In this document: one piece after another, positions 10,771 through 21,192 of the stretch
How positions within the stretch are numbered: position 1 is the first letter of the stretch
How the letters are laid out: every line of letters starts with the position of its first letter
Source of the DNA: Utricularia gibba
Lineage: Eukaryota; Streptophyta; Magnoliopsida; Lamiales; Lentibulariaceae
DNA length: 64,000 nt
Reading direction: 5' to 3'
NCBI GenBank assembly: GCA_002189035.1
Contig: NEEC01000013.1
Span: 930,001-994,000, forward strand
Made by a program: the position numbers and the translations under genes
The notes under the pieces: model-generated
Database searches by the model: none
Told to the model about the DNA's origin: nothing
What the model saw: the letters and a program-made list of their open reading frames with translations, nothing else

Positions 10771-13556
10771 TCAGTGACCAGCATTTACTGGTTTCTGGAA
10801 CACCCTGACCACCGGCATTCCATCACCCTCGCCGCCCTTCACCCGCCACGACCGGTCCTTCTTCCTCTGTGGCTTCTTATGCTGCTTGTGGGCCGCCCTG
10901 GCCGGCTTCTTCCTCGCAGATACCTTACCGGAGGAGGCAAGGATTCCATTGTCGATGTCGAAAATTTTCATATCATCCATCACTTCAGCTAAGCGATCGC
11001 CGTCTCTGAGCTCGGAAGCCGGAGGTTGCATAAGATCATCTGACTCGCATTCTAGTAGCTCGAATGAGTTGAGAGATTCAGCATCGTCGTCTGAGGTTTC
11101 TTCACCATGAGATGATATCTCAGGTGGTGTCTCAAAGTGGGCAAGCTTCCCATCAATATAGTCTTTCAAGATCTGGCGGGCGGCTCTTGTTTCATCGGGG
11201 AGACCACCTGCAGCAACATACCCACGGGAAGCACAGTAGGCTCTTAGAAGCTCAAAAGAAGAAGGTGGCCTTGATTGTGGTTCATACGGCTTCGGCTTCG
11301 GCAAGGTAATTCTGTAGGTATCCTCAAAAACAGACCTGGGAACTCGATTTGCGACCACCTGAATCGCCTCACGGTGCTCTCTCATTCGATCGATGGGTAA
11401 AACCCCAGATGCAATCATTTCATGCCTTGAACTCGTGAATGATGGGAACACCAATCCCGGGCAATCACAGAGGGTCAGCTTATCAGATACTATGAGTGTC
11501 TGGAAATGCTTGGTCTTCCCAGGGGTAGAAGTCACACCTGTTCTCTTCTCACCCACCAGTGCGTTGATTGTGGAACTCTTTCCTACGTTGGGATACCCCA
11601 CAAAGCCGACGACAACAGGGCGTGAATCTGGTGACCGACTCTCAGACTGGTTTATGTTAGTGGAACTAGATTCACATCTGGCTGAAACAATCTCCTCAGC
11701 TTCCGATTGCAAACGTGCAAGCAGTTCATCCCTGCCATATATTTTTGTAGCCGCATAAGCTGAATCTGGGTCGGTACTTGTGGTTCCTGGATTGCAAGGG
11801 TCCTTTTTCTCTAAAGCAGCAGTAGCAGCTTTGGCTGACCAGAAAAGGAAAAGAATGCCTTGCTGATCAAAGTACTTCGCCCATTGTTCTCTGCACAAAA
11901 ACAGGACATCAGCAATTGAACAAATCAGCGAGTGATCTAAGTGCCTGAATAATACAGACCTGACAGACAACTCGAGAAGGTCCGCTTTGTTGACAAGCAG
12001 CAATGTTCTTTTGTGCTTGTCCACTTCCCTTGCGTATGCCTGGCCAATGACGAACTTCATTAAAAAAGTTGAAAATGGCACAAGTCTTAAGCCCAAAAAA
12101 TCATTACCTCAAGATCAGGGCAACGGTAAAACAGTGGATCCCTTGCATCAACCACCATCACAAGCTAAGGGATTTTATAAAGGGGAGATATTAGAATCAC
12201 ACTCAAAGAAACATTAAAGAACGATAATTAAAAAGAGATGATGAATTGTGCGGCAGAGGGTCAAGCAAATTTGAAGCTTAAATAAAATTCAAAACACTGA
12301 GGTAACCGTATCTCACCAGATCACTACGCTCAACCACTCTCCAAAGTTGCCTCCAGATATCTAAGTTCTTCTCAAATGGGGTAAGAACTAGGTTCTCATT
12401 GGCCTCAAGGCTGCAGTAGCCAAAACGAGAAACGTGCAGAAAAAATCCAAAATCAGTAACGGTTTAATCTCATGGAGACATTGTGCTCGAAAAAATTGTA
12501 AAATGTTTAAAATCAGCGCTCAGAAGTGGAAGGCAAACATCACTGTATGTGATCAAACAGAATAAAAATGCAGAAACACAGATACAAATTTAGTTTTTGC
12601 CACAAAACACTAACAGCTATACACCTTGATCTTTATATGATTTAACAGCTCTACAAATTTAGTTTCAACCCCAACAAGTTCTTGAAACGTTTTACAGTTC
12701 TACAATTTGACAAGGTAATGCACAAAGTTTCCTGAAGCCATAGAATGATCGCTCTAGACAAAAAAACGTCAACACAACTTCATGAGCTGCTAAATGCAAG
12801 ATTTACGTAAGGATCAACAAAAAGAATGGAGATGGTGGACCTTGCAAGGTTAGAGCGCCACTCCAGAAAGGCTCTTCTCTCACTCTCATCGAGCTCTTCT
12901 ACCGACATTTTAGCATTCCAAGGTGGCCGGCGAGGAATACGCAGGCTACTGGCATACAAGGCCTCTTCTCTTTTTTGATGTTCTTTTAATTCCTCAGCGG
13001 TGAAGTCCTTTGCGATTGAAGCCTGATCTCTGCCCACGATAAAAGAGGAGACGTCTCAGTAAGAACCCAAAAATGAGACAGCAAGGAAACAGATGAACCA
13101 CAGATATCATAAAAAGAATCAAAAAATGTAAGCATTCGCAACGTAATAAAAGCTGCTTTCCTCATACTAACAGCAATCCATAGTTCTCAAAAAAAAAAAA
13201 ATCAGGTCAAAATTGAATCTTGCACGAACAACTAGGAGGAAAATACGCAACCACGCATAAAACTCACACAAACGCGCATCATAAACAAGAACCTGCCTAC
13301 AGAATGAAAATAAAAACAAAGAAAATAGTGCTCACAATCTAATTGGGTTCTTCATGGAAAGGTCAGCGTTGGCAAAGAGATGAGCCTCAGCTGCCTGTTC
13401 AATCACTGCATCAATATCGCTGACCTCCGTCACCGATTCAAGGACCTTCCTATTCTGGCTCCTGTAATACCTCCCTTTCTCCTTGGACTGCTGCACCATT
13501 TGATTATGATGCTTCACCAGAGCCCGCCCCAGCCCAGTTTTCTCAGTCTTCGGCAT
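10771..13556 (-). CDS. LSG1: Large-subunit GTPase 1 (circularly permuted GTPase, 60S ribosome biogenesis)
   Basis: Cytoplasmic GTPase that, in yeast and plants, releases the export adaptor NMD3 from the pre-60S subunit (family knowledge). Six exons on the minus strand: 13556-13336, 13029-12841, 12410-12317, 12164-12108, 12039-11960 and 11890-10771. All phases close, giving 586 residues, the usual plant length. The GTPase motifs are in permuted order: G4 NKAD at about 204-207 comes before the P-loop GYPNVGKSS at about 312-320 and G3 DCPG at about 356-359. The start MPKTEKTGLGRALVKHH matches the conserved N-terminus, so the upstream open frame to 13658 is untranslated leader. The tail is acidic, then strongly basic (KKPARAAHKQHKKPQRKK), as expected for rRNA contact. 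Nothing looks broken. Confidence 0.95.
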
Positions 13557-14089
13557 CTTCAAACCCACACCCTGGAAATCCCTATTCTTCAGCAGCTTCC
13601 ACAATAAAATACAAAAAACGATCGATTCCTTACAAAATTCTACACCACATACGATCAATGAATCGATAACATGAAAATCCGCCGCAAACTTGTGATACGC
13701 GGCTCGTAAAATTGTCGAGGGGAAGAAGTAGCGAATTCGGTGAGAAATCCCGTTTTCAAGGGTTTTCTTTTTTACTTTTATTTTTATTTGTCACATGAAT
13801 CCAACATGTCACAACCCCATTACCTTGTTTTTTAATTATATATGTATATTATTTATATTTCGATAAATACATATAAAGCTATAATTAAAATTAATATATT
13901 ATTATAAATTACAGATATTTAAAAAAAAAAAGAATTAAACTAATTTAATTAAAAAAATACGTGTGAAAAAATCATGTTTAACAAAATACTTTTTTTCTAT
14001 TGTTATAGTTCGTTTTACCAAATAAATTAATACTGAGGAGACAGGCGGCGGGTAAGCTGAGGATATATTTGGGTTGCTAAATGAATAAA
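13557..14089. other. LSG1 leader/promoter and S-protein gene 3' region
   Basis: No coding sequence seen. 13557-13760 is GC-balanced and probably carries the LSG1 5' untranslated region and promoter. 13770-14000 is AT-rich and carries the 3' end of the following minus-strand gene. Confidence 0.5.
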
Positions 14090-14491
14090 TCATGGAAGTG
14101 CAATTAGGGGAAACTGTTTCCAGTACCCTGCGTCCCAGTCCCACCCAAACAGCAATCCGTCCTCCGAAATCATCCATCGGCAAACCCTGGAGCACCGGGC
14201 CCCGTCGCGCGGGACGGTGTAGGCGTCGAATCGGTACCAGCCGGAGTTCCCCCACTGGAGCTGACAGTAGAAGAGCGTCGTTCCCCAGAGATTGATATCG
14301 AAGCTCCATTTAAGACTCTCCCCGTCCTCCAACCCGCGGTACCCTAGATCATCGTCCTTGGATTGGCAATGCAGATTCAGGTGCGTTCCTTTCCCCAGTT
14401 GGCTCATCACGTCGATGTACTCTCTCGATTCGGCTTGCACCGCCATGAGCATCATCATCGTCAACAGGATTTTGCGGGAAGGGGATTCCAT
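14090..14491 (-). CDS. S-protein homologue (plant self-incompatibility S1 family), secreted
   Basis: Small secreted protein of the S1/SPH family, first known as the stigma self-incompatibility determinant of poppy; most members in other plants have no assigned role. Single exon, 133 residues, the typical length. A signal peptide (about 1-21) is followed by the S1 domain with four cysteines (42, 76, 100, 104) and the family-typical pattern ending in RCSRVCRWMISEDGLLF. I chose the ATG at 14491 because it begins the signal peptide and because a TATA-like box lies only 35-42 bp upstream. The in-frame ATG at 14521-14519 and the open frame beyond would then lie before the transcript start. Actual function unknown. 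Confidence 0.9.
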   Translation of the reverse strand: MESPSRKILLTMMMLMAVQAESREYIDVMSQLGKGTHLNLHCQSKDDDLGYRGLEDGESLKWSFDINLWGTTLFYCQLQWGNSGWYRFDAYTVPRDGARCSRVCRWMISEDGLLFGWDWDAGYWKQFPLIALP

Positions 14492-14525
14492 CCTGCATTG
14501 AAACTGAATGGAGGGATCCATCCCG

Positions 14526-14533
14526 CTTTTATG
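14526..14533 (-). promoter_or_regulatory. TATA-like box of the S-protein homologue
   Basis: On the minus strand the sequence ACTACATAAAAGCGG places a TATA-like core about 35-42 bp upstream of the chosen ATG. This implies a very short 5' untranslated region. Confidence 0.5.
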
Positions 14534-15102
14534 TAGTGATTCTGCAACGGCCAGCAGCAACTTTCAAGTCAAGAATGTGATCCTCTCTACCAGCCTTTTG
14601 ATCGTTTACATCGGATGCGAAACAAAATTAAAAAAATGATTTTTTTTATTAATTAAAGATAATATTTACTTTTATTAAGGTTTACTATAATAATAATAAT
14701 ACATTTACTTATGCTAGATGACTATCATCAACAAACTTCATTCGTTTAATCTAAATTTTAACCTATGTTTTAAAATCTGATTTGCGATTCTCTATCATTT
14801 TCATATTGAATCGATTTGAACAATCAAACTCAGATTTGCCAATAAAAACATATATTGTATATGAATTTTATGTAACATTTATATAAATTGTGCCTTAGCA
14901 TAAATCGACAATAATGCTACTTCAATACAAAAGAGAAATAGTTGCAAACAAATAAAATTTATCCCATAAATACAATTTATACCAATTGCTATTATATATA
15001 CTATTTGTATCAAAATGTTATTGGGTACATTATTTGTATAGAATGTATACGATAGTATAATATAGAAGATTTATATACACATAAAATACTGTTTAATTAA
15101 CT

Positions 15103-15140
<38 letters not shown>

Positions 15141-15856
15141 TCTTGTATGACTATATCATATATAAATGGAAGGAGAATTTAATTATATTTATATCATTTA
15201 CAGACTCAAATTTTTATTTTCAGATATAAAAGATTATATATAATTGAATGTATATTTAAACATATTAATATCTTATGATCAAACTACCAATACTGAGTTT
15301 ATAATCAAGAAAAAGATACAGTCGAGTGAAATGTCATCAGGCATTATCCAAAGTTGAAGGAAATTGAGAAAATTTTAGAAGATAAAGATTCGAAAAAATG
15401 ATTATAGAAGAGGTATAAGTGAGCATTTATAGATACTCTACTTGAAAAATGATTAAAATACTTTTGTAATTTCATCTATTTAGATTATACTTGACAACTT
15501 ATCAATAAAAATGTACACATGAGCAAATCACCAAGAAAATAAATAACTAAGATAATTTATGAATAATAAACCTAATAAAAGTAAATAAAAAATGCATCTA
15601 ATAAGTAATAAAAAAATGATAGGCTGTAGTTTTTTTTTATGTAATTTACTTAAAAAATGTAATATAATTTAGAATGATAGGGGATGGATGTCATGTCACA
15701 TCTGCATCATATCCAGGCTGGATCTCATCCGCAAAAGAGAAGGAATGGCGACGTTGTCAAACTCCATCCAAAGCGCCCCCACCCACATTCAGAAAGCTTT
15801 CCTCTTCCTCTGTCGCAAGGGAAAAGGGAAAGGGTGTTACTCCCACCCGCCAGCCA
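14534..15856. other. AT-rich intergenic DNA with (AT)n microsatellite
   Basis: No gene seen. An (AT)n run of about 32 bp lies at 15106-15137. The last 190 bp (from about 15670) turn GC-balanced and pyrimidine-rich and probably contain the promoter and leader of the R3-MYB gene. Confidence 0.6.
15106..15137. repeat. (AT)n microsatellite
   Basis: Uninterrupted alternation of A and T for about 32 bp. Confidence 0.95.
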
Positions 15857-16734
15857 ATGAAGAAGAAGAAGAGGGCAACTCCGGATCCCGACACTCAAGA
15901 TGGTCATCTTTCTTCCTTTATTTACTTGCTTCTAGAATCGTCTTATCAATCTTCCTTTTTCAATGACCAGCCTAATAATAATAATAATAATTCCATCTTC
16001 TTCCTTTTCTTTTGTCATTAAACAGAATTAATTCTCTTATACTGTTTTCTATATATATTAATAGAAATAGCGTCTTGCCCATGTTTTTTTTTTTATGAAA
16101 ACCACTTCATGATTTGGAATTAGAGAATTAGAATTTTTTTTTAAAAAAAATAATCCCGTGTAAATGTTTTTTGATTGAAATGTTGGAATTAGAAAATTTT
16201 TTAACACGGTTTTTGAAAGTGAGCTGAAGTTCTATGTTGTGTTTATCTTGGAAATGAAATTCCAAATGTTTTTATTTAATTTTTTTTCACATAAAAAATA
16301 TTTACTGTATAAGTTTAGTAAATAATATTTACTGTGATTTAGAATAGACTTCGGAAAAGCATATCCATTCATCTGTGTGTGTTTTGTTGCTGCTGCCTTT
16401 GAAAATCAGAAAGGAGAGGCAGTGACTACTGTAATGTGTAATGTTTTGCGGGTTGCAGAGGCGACCAGCGGCGAGACGGCGGAGATGGGGGATCAAGAGG
16501 TGGACATCATATGCCGGATGCACAAGCTCGTGGGAGATAAGTATGCCATCGATGATTTGGTGTTGGAGAAACCCGGTGTGCTCATGTGTGTGTTTGTGTG
16601 AACTCAGATGGGCGCTGATAGCTGGGAGAATTCCGGGGAGGACGGCGGCCGAGGTAGAGAAGTTCTGGGTTACCAGAAAACAAGGAAACACTGTTCCCCC
16701 GGGTCCCGAGAGTACCAAGAGAAGAAAGGATTAG
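15857..16734 (+). CDS. R3-type single-repeat MYB (CAPRICE/TRIPTYCHON-like)
   Basis: Small DNA-binding-deficient MYB of the CPC/TRY/ETC group. These bind R/GL3-type bHLH proteins and inhibit trichome or pigment programmes and promote root hairs (family knowledge). Proposed exons are 15857-15902, 16459-16540 and 16608-16734, giving 84 residues in frame. The joined exons 2 and 3 read MHKLVGDKWALIAGRIPGRT, the R3 hallmark. The bHLH-binding signature [DE]Lx2[KR]x3Lx6Lx3R is D31, I32 (Leu to Ile), R35, L39, L46, R50. The N-terminus is basic (MKKKKR), like family members. Odd points: the first Trp of R3 is missing (Gly at that place), and exon 1 uses a weak donor (G|GTCATC), so exon 1 is the least certain part. 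Exons 2 and 3 are secure. Confidence 0.8.
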
Positions 16735-17960
16735 CAGTAATACCAGGAATAGGATGTGCACTCAGAAATCTATCTGAGGATGAATCGTGATCATCCGCCA
16801 TTCTTACGCCTCATGTCTGAGACAATAAGTAACGCAAGCATGCGGGTGCGTTTAGTCCCATGTACTTTGGGATCCTGTTTTTCACTCTTCGCATACTCTA
16901 AGATTAGATACTGGTTTGCAAGGGCGGACCATAGCTATGTTGGCACTGGACACGATAGAACCCGACAAGAGTTCCAGTATCGCCGGCTGAAAAGGCCCGG
17001 CCTGATGTGTCTTCTTCTCGCCCAAGGGTAGAAACACAAGTAAATAGCAACACGGCATACCAGTAAGAGAAAATCGAGAATGGGGAAACTACTCAACACT
17101 ATGTCTCAAACACAGTAGTCTTGAACAAACTACTCAATCGCTCAATTGTTCTACATATGTTTTTTTGAGTTATACTGTTACAATGTTAGGCTACAAGCCT
17201 AATCAAGGTATTCTACATTGGCAATGAACTGAAGAGAAAATGGATTTAAATAGAGATACTTTATTAATATTATATAAAAGTTTTTTTAATACGGTGAATG
17301 ATTCTTAATAGTGACTCCAAACTTAAATGTGCGATGTTTTATAATAAAAACATAAAATTATAAGAATTGAGTGTATGGTAATATAGTACAAAGTGTTTAT
17401 ACTTCTTCTTTTAAAAAAAATTATTCCTCTTTCTCAATCTATTTAATTTACTTTGCCATGGGATATGACATTGACTTTTATCTTTTCACTCTTATTTCTT
17501 TTTAAAAATAGTATATGAAAGAGAATGAAATTTTTATAAAAAATTTCATTATAAAAAAGAAAAATAATAAAAAAGGAAATTAGAACATACTCTATGTCTC
17601 AAATACTGGATACAAGTTCATCCAAACACAACACTCCCCACATGATCATCAACCCTCCCTGTTGTGTTGTGTGGCACATCAGTAATTGTGTTTCACAAGG
17701 CAGAAAGAATTCCACACACTTTACTTATTGAAGTGCTCCCTCCACGTCTAATGTGTGATAACCATTGAATGATGAATTTGTTGCTAAGTTTGAAAACATG
17801 AGTAAAAAAAAACAAAAAAATATAAAAAACTGAATAATTTTAAAAAAAATTATTTATTGTAAAAATTTATAATTGAAATGGCCATTTCTTAAAAAAAAAT
17901 TAAGATGATGAAATTTTAGAAATTTAAGGAATCGACAGTTTACTAGGAAAAATGAGAAAA
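16735..17960. other. Intergenic; R3-MYB 3' region and unexplained GC-balanced block
   Basis: No gene supported. 16740-17040 is less AT-rich than what follows and holds a 91-residue open frame (16756-17031) that I cannot assign. From 17250 on the DNA is AT-rich. Confidence 0.45.
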
Positions 17961-18672
17961 CGGCAAAACATGCCACTTATGTTTAATGATTTGGTAATTT
18001 ATGTCACATATATTTTCTAATAGTTAATTTTACCACAAATCAATTTTATATTACAATTTATGCCATTTTTTTATATAAAAACATCAAAATCAACCATACT
18101 TATTTTTTGATTTGGTAATTTATGCCATATATTTTCAAAATCACTAATATTATGAATAATAGAGTACATAAACATTATAAAATGAGGAAAAAATAAATCA
18201 AATATCTTTGAAAATCAACATTCATATTGGAAAATAAATTCAAAAACCAATTTATATAAATATATAAATTTTCAATAGCTATATAAATTCATTTATAGTA
18301 CATATTACATATTGTTATAAGAAAAAAAATAATTCATACAAAAATCTAAAAGTAAGAATAACAAAAAACATAAAAAAAATGTTAGTATTATTATTATTAT
18401 TATCAATGAAAACAATAATTTTCATAAAAAAAATATTTACTAATATAAAAATATCAATTAAAAAATAGAAAAAAAATATTAAAAAGTATGTAATAGACAA
18501 GAAATTTAGTACTTTAACGAATTTAAGATTAAAAACATATGAATATATTAATTTAATAGAAATTATGATATAACTTGCAATATAAAGTTTTTTTGTGGTA
18601 AAATTAACTATTAGTAAATATATATGACATAAATTGTCAAATCAAGAAATATAAGTGACATGTTTTGTTATT
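17961..18672. mobile_element. MITE-like element with ~130-bp terminal inverted repeats
   Basis: The left arm (17961 to about 18090) starts GGCAAAACATGCCACTTATG and contains TAGTTAATTTTACCACAAA. The right arm (about 18540-18672) is its reverse complement with scattered changes, ending GTGACATGTTTTGTTATTT. The middle is AT-rich without coding capacity. Long imperfect terminal inverted repeats and no gene fit a non-autonomous DNA transposon. I could not fix a target-site duplication. It ends about 180 bp before the start codon of V-ATPase subunit E, so it lies in that promoter. Confidence 0.75.
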
Positions 18673-18849
18673 TAGTCGCGGAAACACGGATGATTAAATA
18701 ATTTATTTTATTTCTGAAAATAAAATTCTCGAACAAATTCGTCATTGGATTGACTGGCAATTGGCGAGGAGATCTATCAGTCCTGTCATCGTTGCGTCTG
18801 AATCTCATCCACCGCCGTGATCGCTCGGAGAAGCTGTCTGTAGATCAAG

Positions 18850-20464
18850 ATGAACGACGTCGATGTCTCGAAGCAGATCCAGCAGATGGTCCGCTTCATC
18901 CGTCAGGAAGCCGAGGAGAAGGCTAATGAGATCTCCGTCTCCGCCGAAGAGGTACGTCGTGAAATTGCCTTCTTCATTTAGCCTTTTTTTTGTTTTTGTT
19001 TCAGGTTTCGTCGCATTTCTTGCACCTGCCGCTCTGCCGCTTCTAATTGTTGCCTTTTTCGTACTTGTAGGAGTTCAATATCGAGAAGTTACAGCTAGTC
19101 GAAGCTGAGAAGAAGAAGATTCGGCAGGAGTACGAGCGCAAACAGAAGCAAGTTGAAGTCCGAAGAAAAATGTAAGCCTGATCCTCCTTTTGTGATTCGT
19201 GTCAAAACTAGGGCTGCAAAATTGAATGTCTTTGTTTCATCGCCGGAACTAATTGACCGCCATATCTATGATCAGTCGTCCATGTGCAAGCTTTATGTTG
19301 TCTGCTGTATGGTGGGTCTTGATTTTTGTAATGGAAACTGATTATTCTTTCATATGTCCCTGCCTGTGAGATTGACTTCATTGCTAAATTTTAGCTATCT
19401 TCTTTACCAAAATTTTATTTGATTCTAGTACCATACCATGAGATTTCTGGTTCTCAGCTTCGTAGGCTAACAATTTTACATTGTCTTTTCCATAGTGAAT
19501 ACTCGATGCAACTGAACGCTTCTCGGATTAAGGTTCTTCAAGCCCAGGATGATCTAGTGAATTCCATGAAGGAAGCTGCATCTAAGGAGATTCAGCATGT
19601 TAGCCATCACCATCACAGTTATAAGCATCTTTTGAAGGATCTTATAGTACAGGTTGGTTAATTTTATGTGTGCATTCTTAGGTGTTCCTTGAGCATTTAC
19701 GTGATCTAGCTATTTTAGTGTGTATTGAAACTGAAATAAGCCTTACCCTGTTTTCGTTTCTATCTATCTGCCATAGCTAATTTTCTTTACCTGGATTCCA
19801 GGGTTTGCTGAGGCTGAAAGAGCCTTCTGTGTTGTTACGCTGTCGTGAACACGACTTGCATTTAGTTAATTCAGTCTTGGATTCAGCCAAAGAGGAGTAC
19901 GCTGAGAAAGCGAATGTTCCTCATCCAAATATCATTGTCGATAATGTACACCTTCCACCTGCGCCTTCTCACCACCATGCTCATGGGCCTTTCTGGTAAA
20001 TAGTACTTCACCTTTACCAATAAGCTTCTGCACCCTTTATCCTGCAATAATTTTTTTACGATGAACCCACTGTGAACTATCAAATATTCCACTTTGTTAG
20101 ATCTCTCGCACTAGTCATAGTTTACTCTAATCTACTGGATAGTTTCTGATGTGGAAGGGTGTAACTATGTTGAATATTTTCAGCTCTGGAGGTGTAGTAT
20201 TGGCTTCTAGGGATGGCAAAATTGTGTTTGAGAATACCCTTGATGCCAGATTGGATGTTGTTTTCCGTAAAAAGTTGCCACAGGTATGCCAATTTGCGTT
20301 CTTCCCTTGTATTTTGTTCGCCTGGCTGACCTTATTCAAATGACAAGGCTCCTTTCTCAAGCGTGACGTTTTTGTTTTGATGTCTTGGTGTGTGTTATTT
20401 ATTCATTTACCTTCGGAAGCTATTGCAGATTCGCAAGAGCCTCTTTGGTTCGGTGGTTGCTTGA
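18850..20464 (+). CDS. VHA-E: V-type proton ATPase subunit E
   Basis: Peripheral-stalk subunit that ties the V1 ATPase head to the membrane V0 ring of the vacuolar and endosomal proton pump. Six exons: 18850-18951, 19071-19171, 19496-19652, 19802-19995, 20184-20283 and 20429-20464. Phases close to 229 residues, within one or two of known plant subunits. The N-terminus MNDVDVSKQIQQMVRFIRQE begins the long charged helix of the stalk (to about residue 100). A His-rich stretch (HVSHHHHSYK) follows, then the globular C-terminal domain with SGGVVLASRDGKI, ending KSLFGSVVA. All introns are GT-AG. It is convergent with DCP1, 728 bp between stop codons. An inverted-repeat element sits just upstream. 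Confidence 0.97.
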
Positions 20465-21192
20465 TGGATTCTTATTGTAACTCCGGCGATCATCTTCTTG
20501 CTGTTGTGTTTTGGACATTTGGGTTGGTTCTCCCCGGGGCGTAGGGGATTCACCTTCCCATGTCTTCTTTATGATGATTCATCTCAATTGCTTGTTTTTC
20601 TTCCCCTGCGTCCAAGAACCAGTGGATATCATGTGTTGAGGTAATAAAACTGGTTTCCAGCAGAATCTCTATTCGCCTGTTATCTCTGATGACCGCTTAA
20701 TTTATCGTATTAATTGTGGTCAAATACAAATTCATATCCCATCCAAAATTACAAAGTTTGAAACCGGAATAATCAACATATTTAGTTTATTATGGAATTG
20801 AAGATTCTCTTCTTTTAAAAGTTCTTTTCGAAAAACGTTTTTAATAAAATAAAAATTAAAAATCTATCATTTGCTAAAAATGAAAAATGTTTTTAAATTT
20901 ATATTTGTAATGAAATAAAAATAATTTATTTAATGAAATCAAATATATAACGTTTTTTAAAAACAAAAACTATTTCAAATAAATCTATAATTGATTTAAT
21001 TTGTAGACAACCCTTTTTCTATCTAAGGTCACCATTGTGTTAAGCAGCCACACATGTTGAAAAACATTAGCACAGCACCAAAACCCCATTTTACAACAGA
21101 CATAAACTACATAATCCTTCCATTGTACAGATAAACTGCCATTCCAGAAACTTCTAAATACAACTTTTTTTTTTTTTTGCTGTCTGAATTCT
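20465..21192. other. Convergent 3' regions of VHA-E and DCP1
   Basis: No gene seen. It should contain both 3' untranslated regions; 20760-21000 is AT-rich. A T-run of about 14 lies near 21165. Confidence 0.5.

Noticed and set aside
10771-16734. Operon-like reading of LSG1 and the S-protein gene on the same strand
   Set aside because: Each has its own promoter region and a gap over 500 bp; plants transcribe such genes singly.
16756-17031. Possible organellar DNA insertion (NUMT/NUPT)
   Set aside because: The composition is compatible but I recognise no plastid or mitochondrial gene in it.
18315-18500. 61-residue Phe/Ile-rich minus-strand frame
   Set aside because: Product of AT-rich low-complexity DNA inside the inverted-repeat element.
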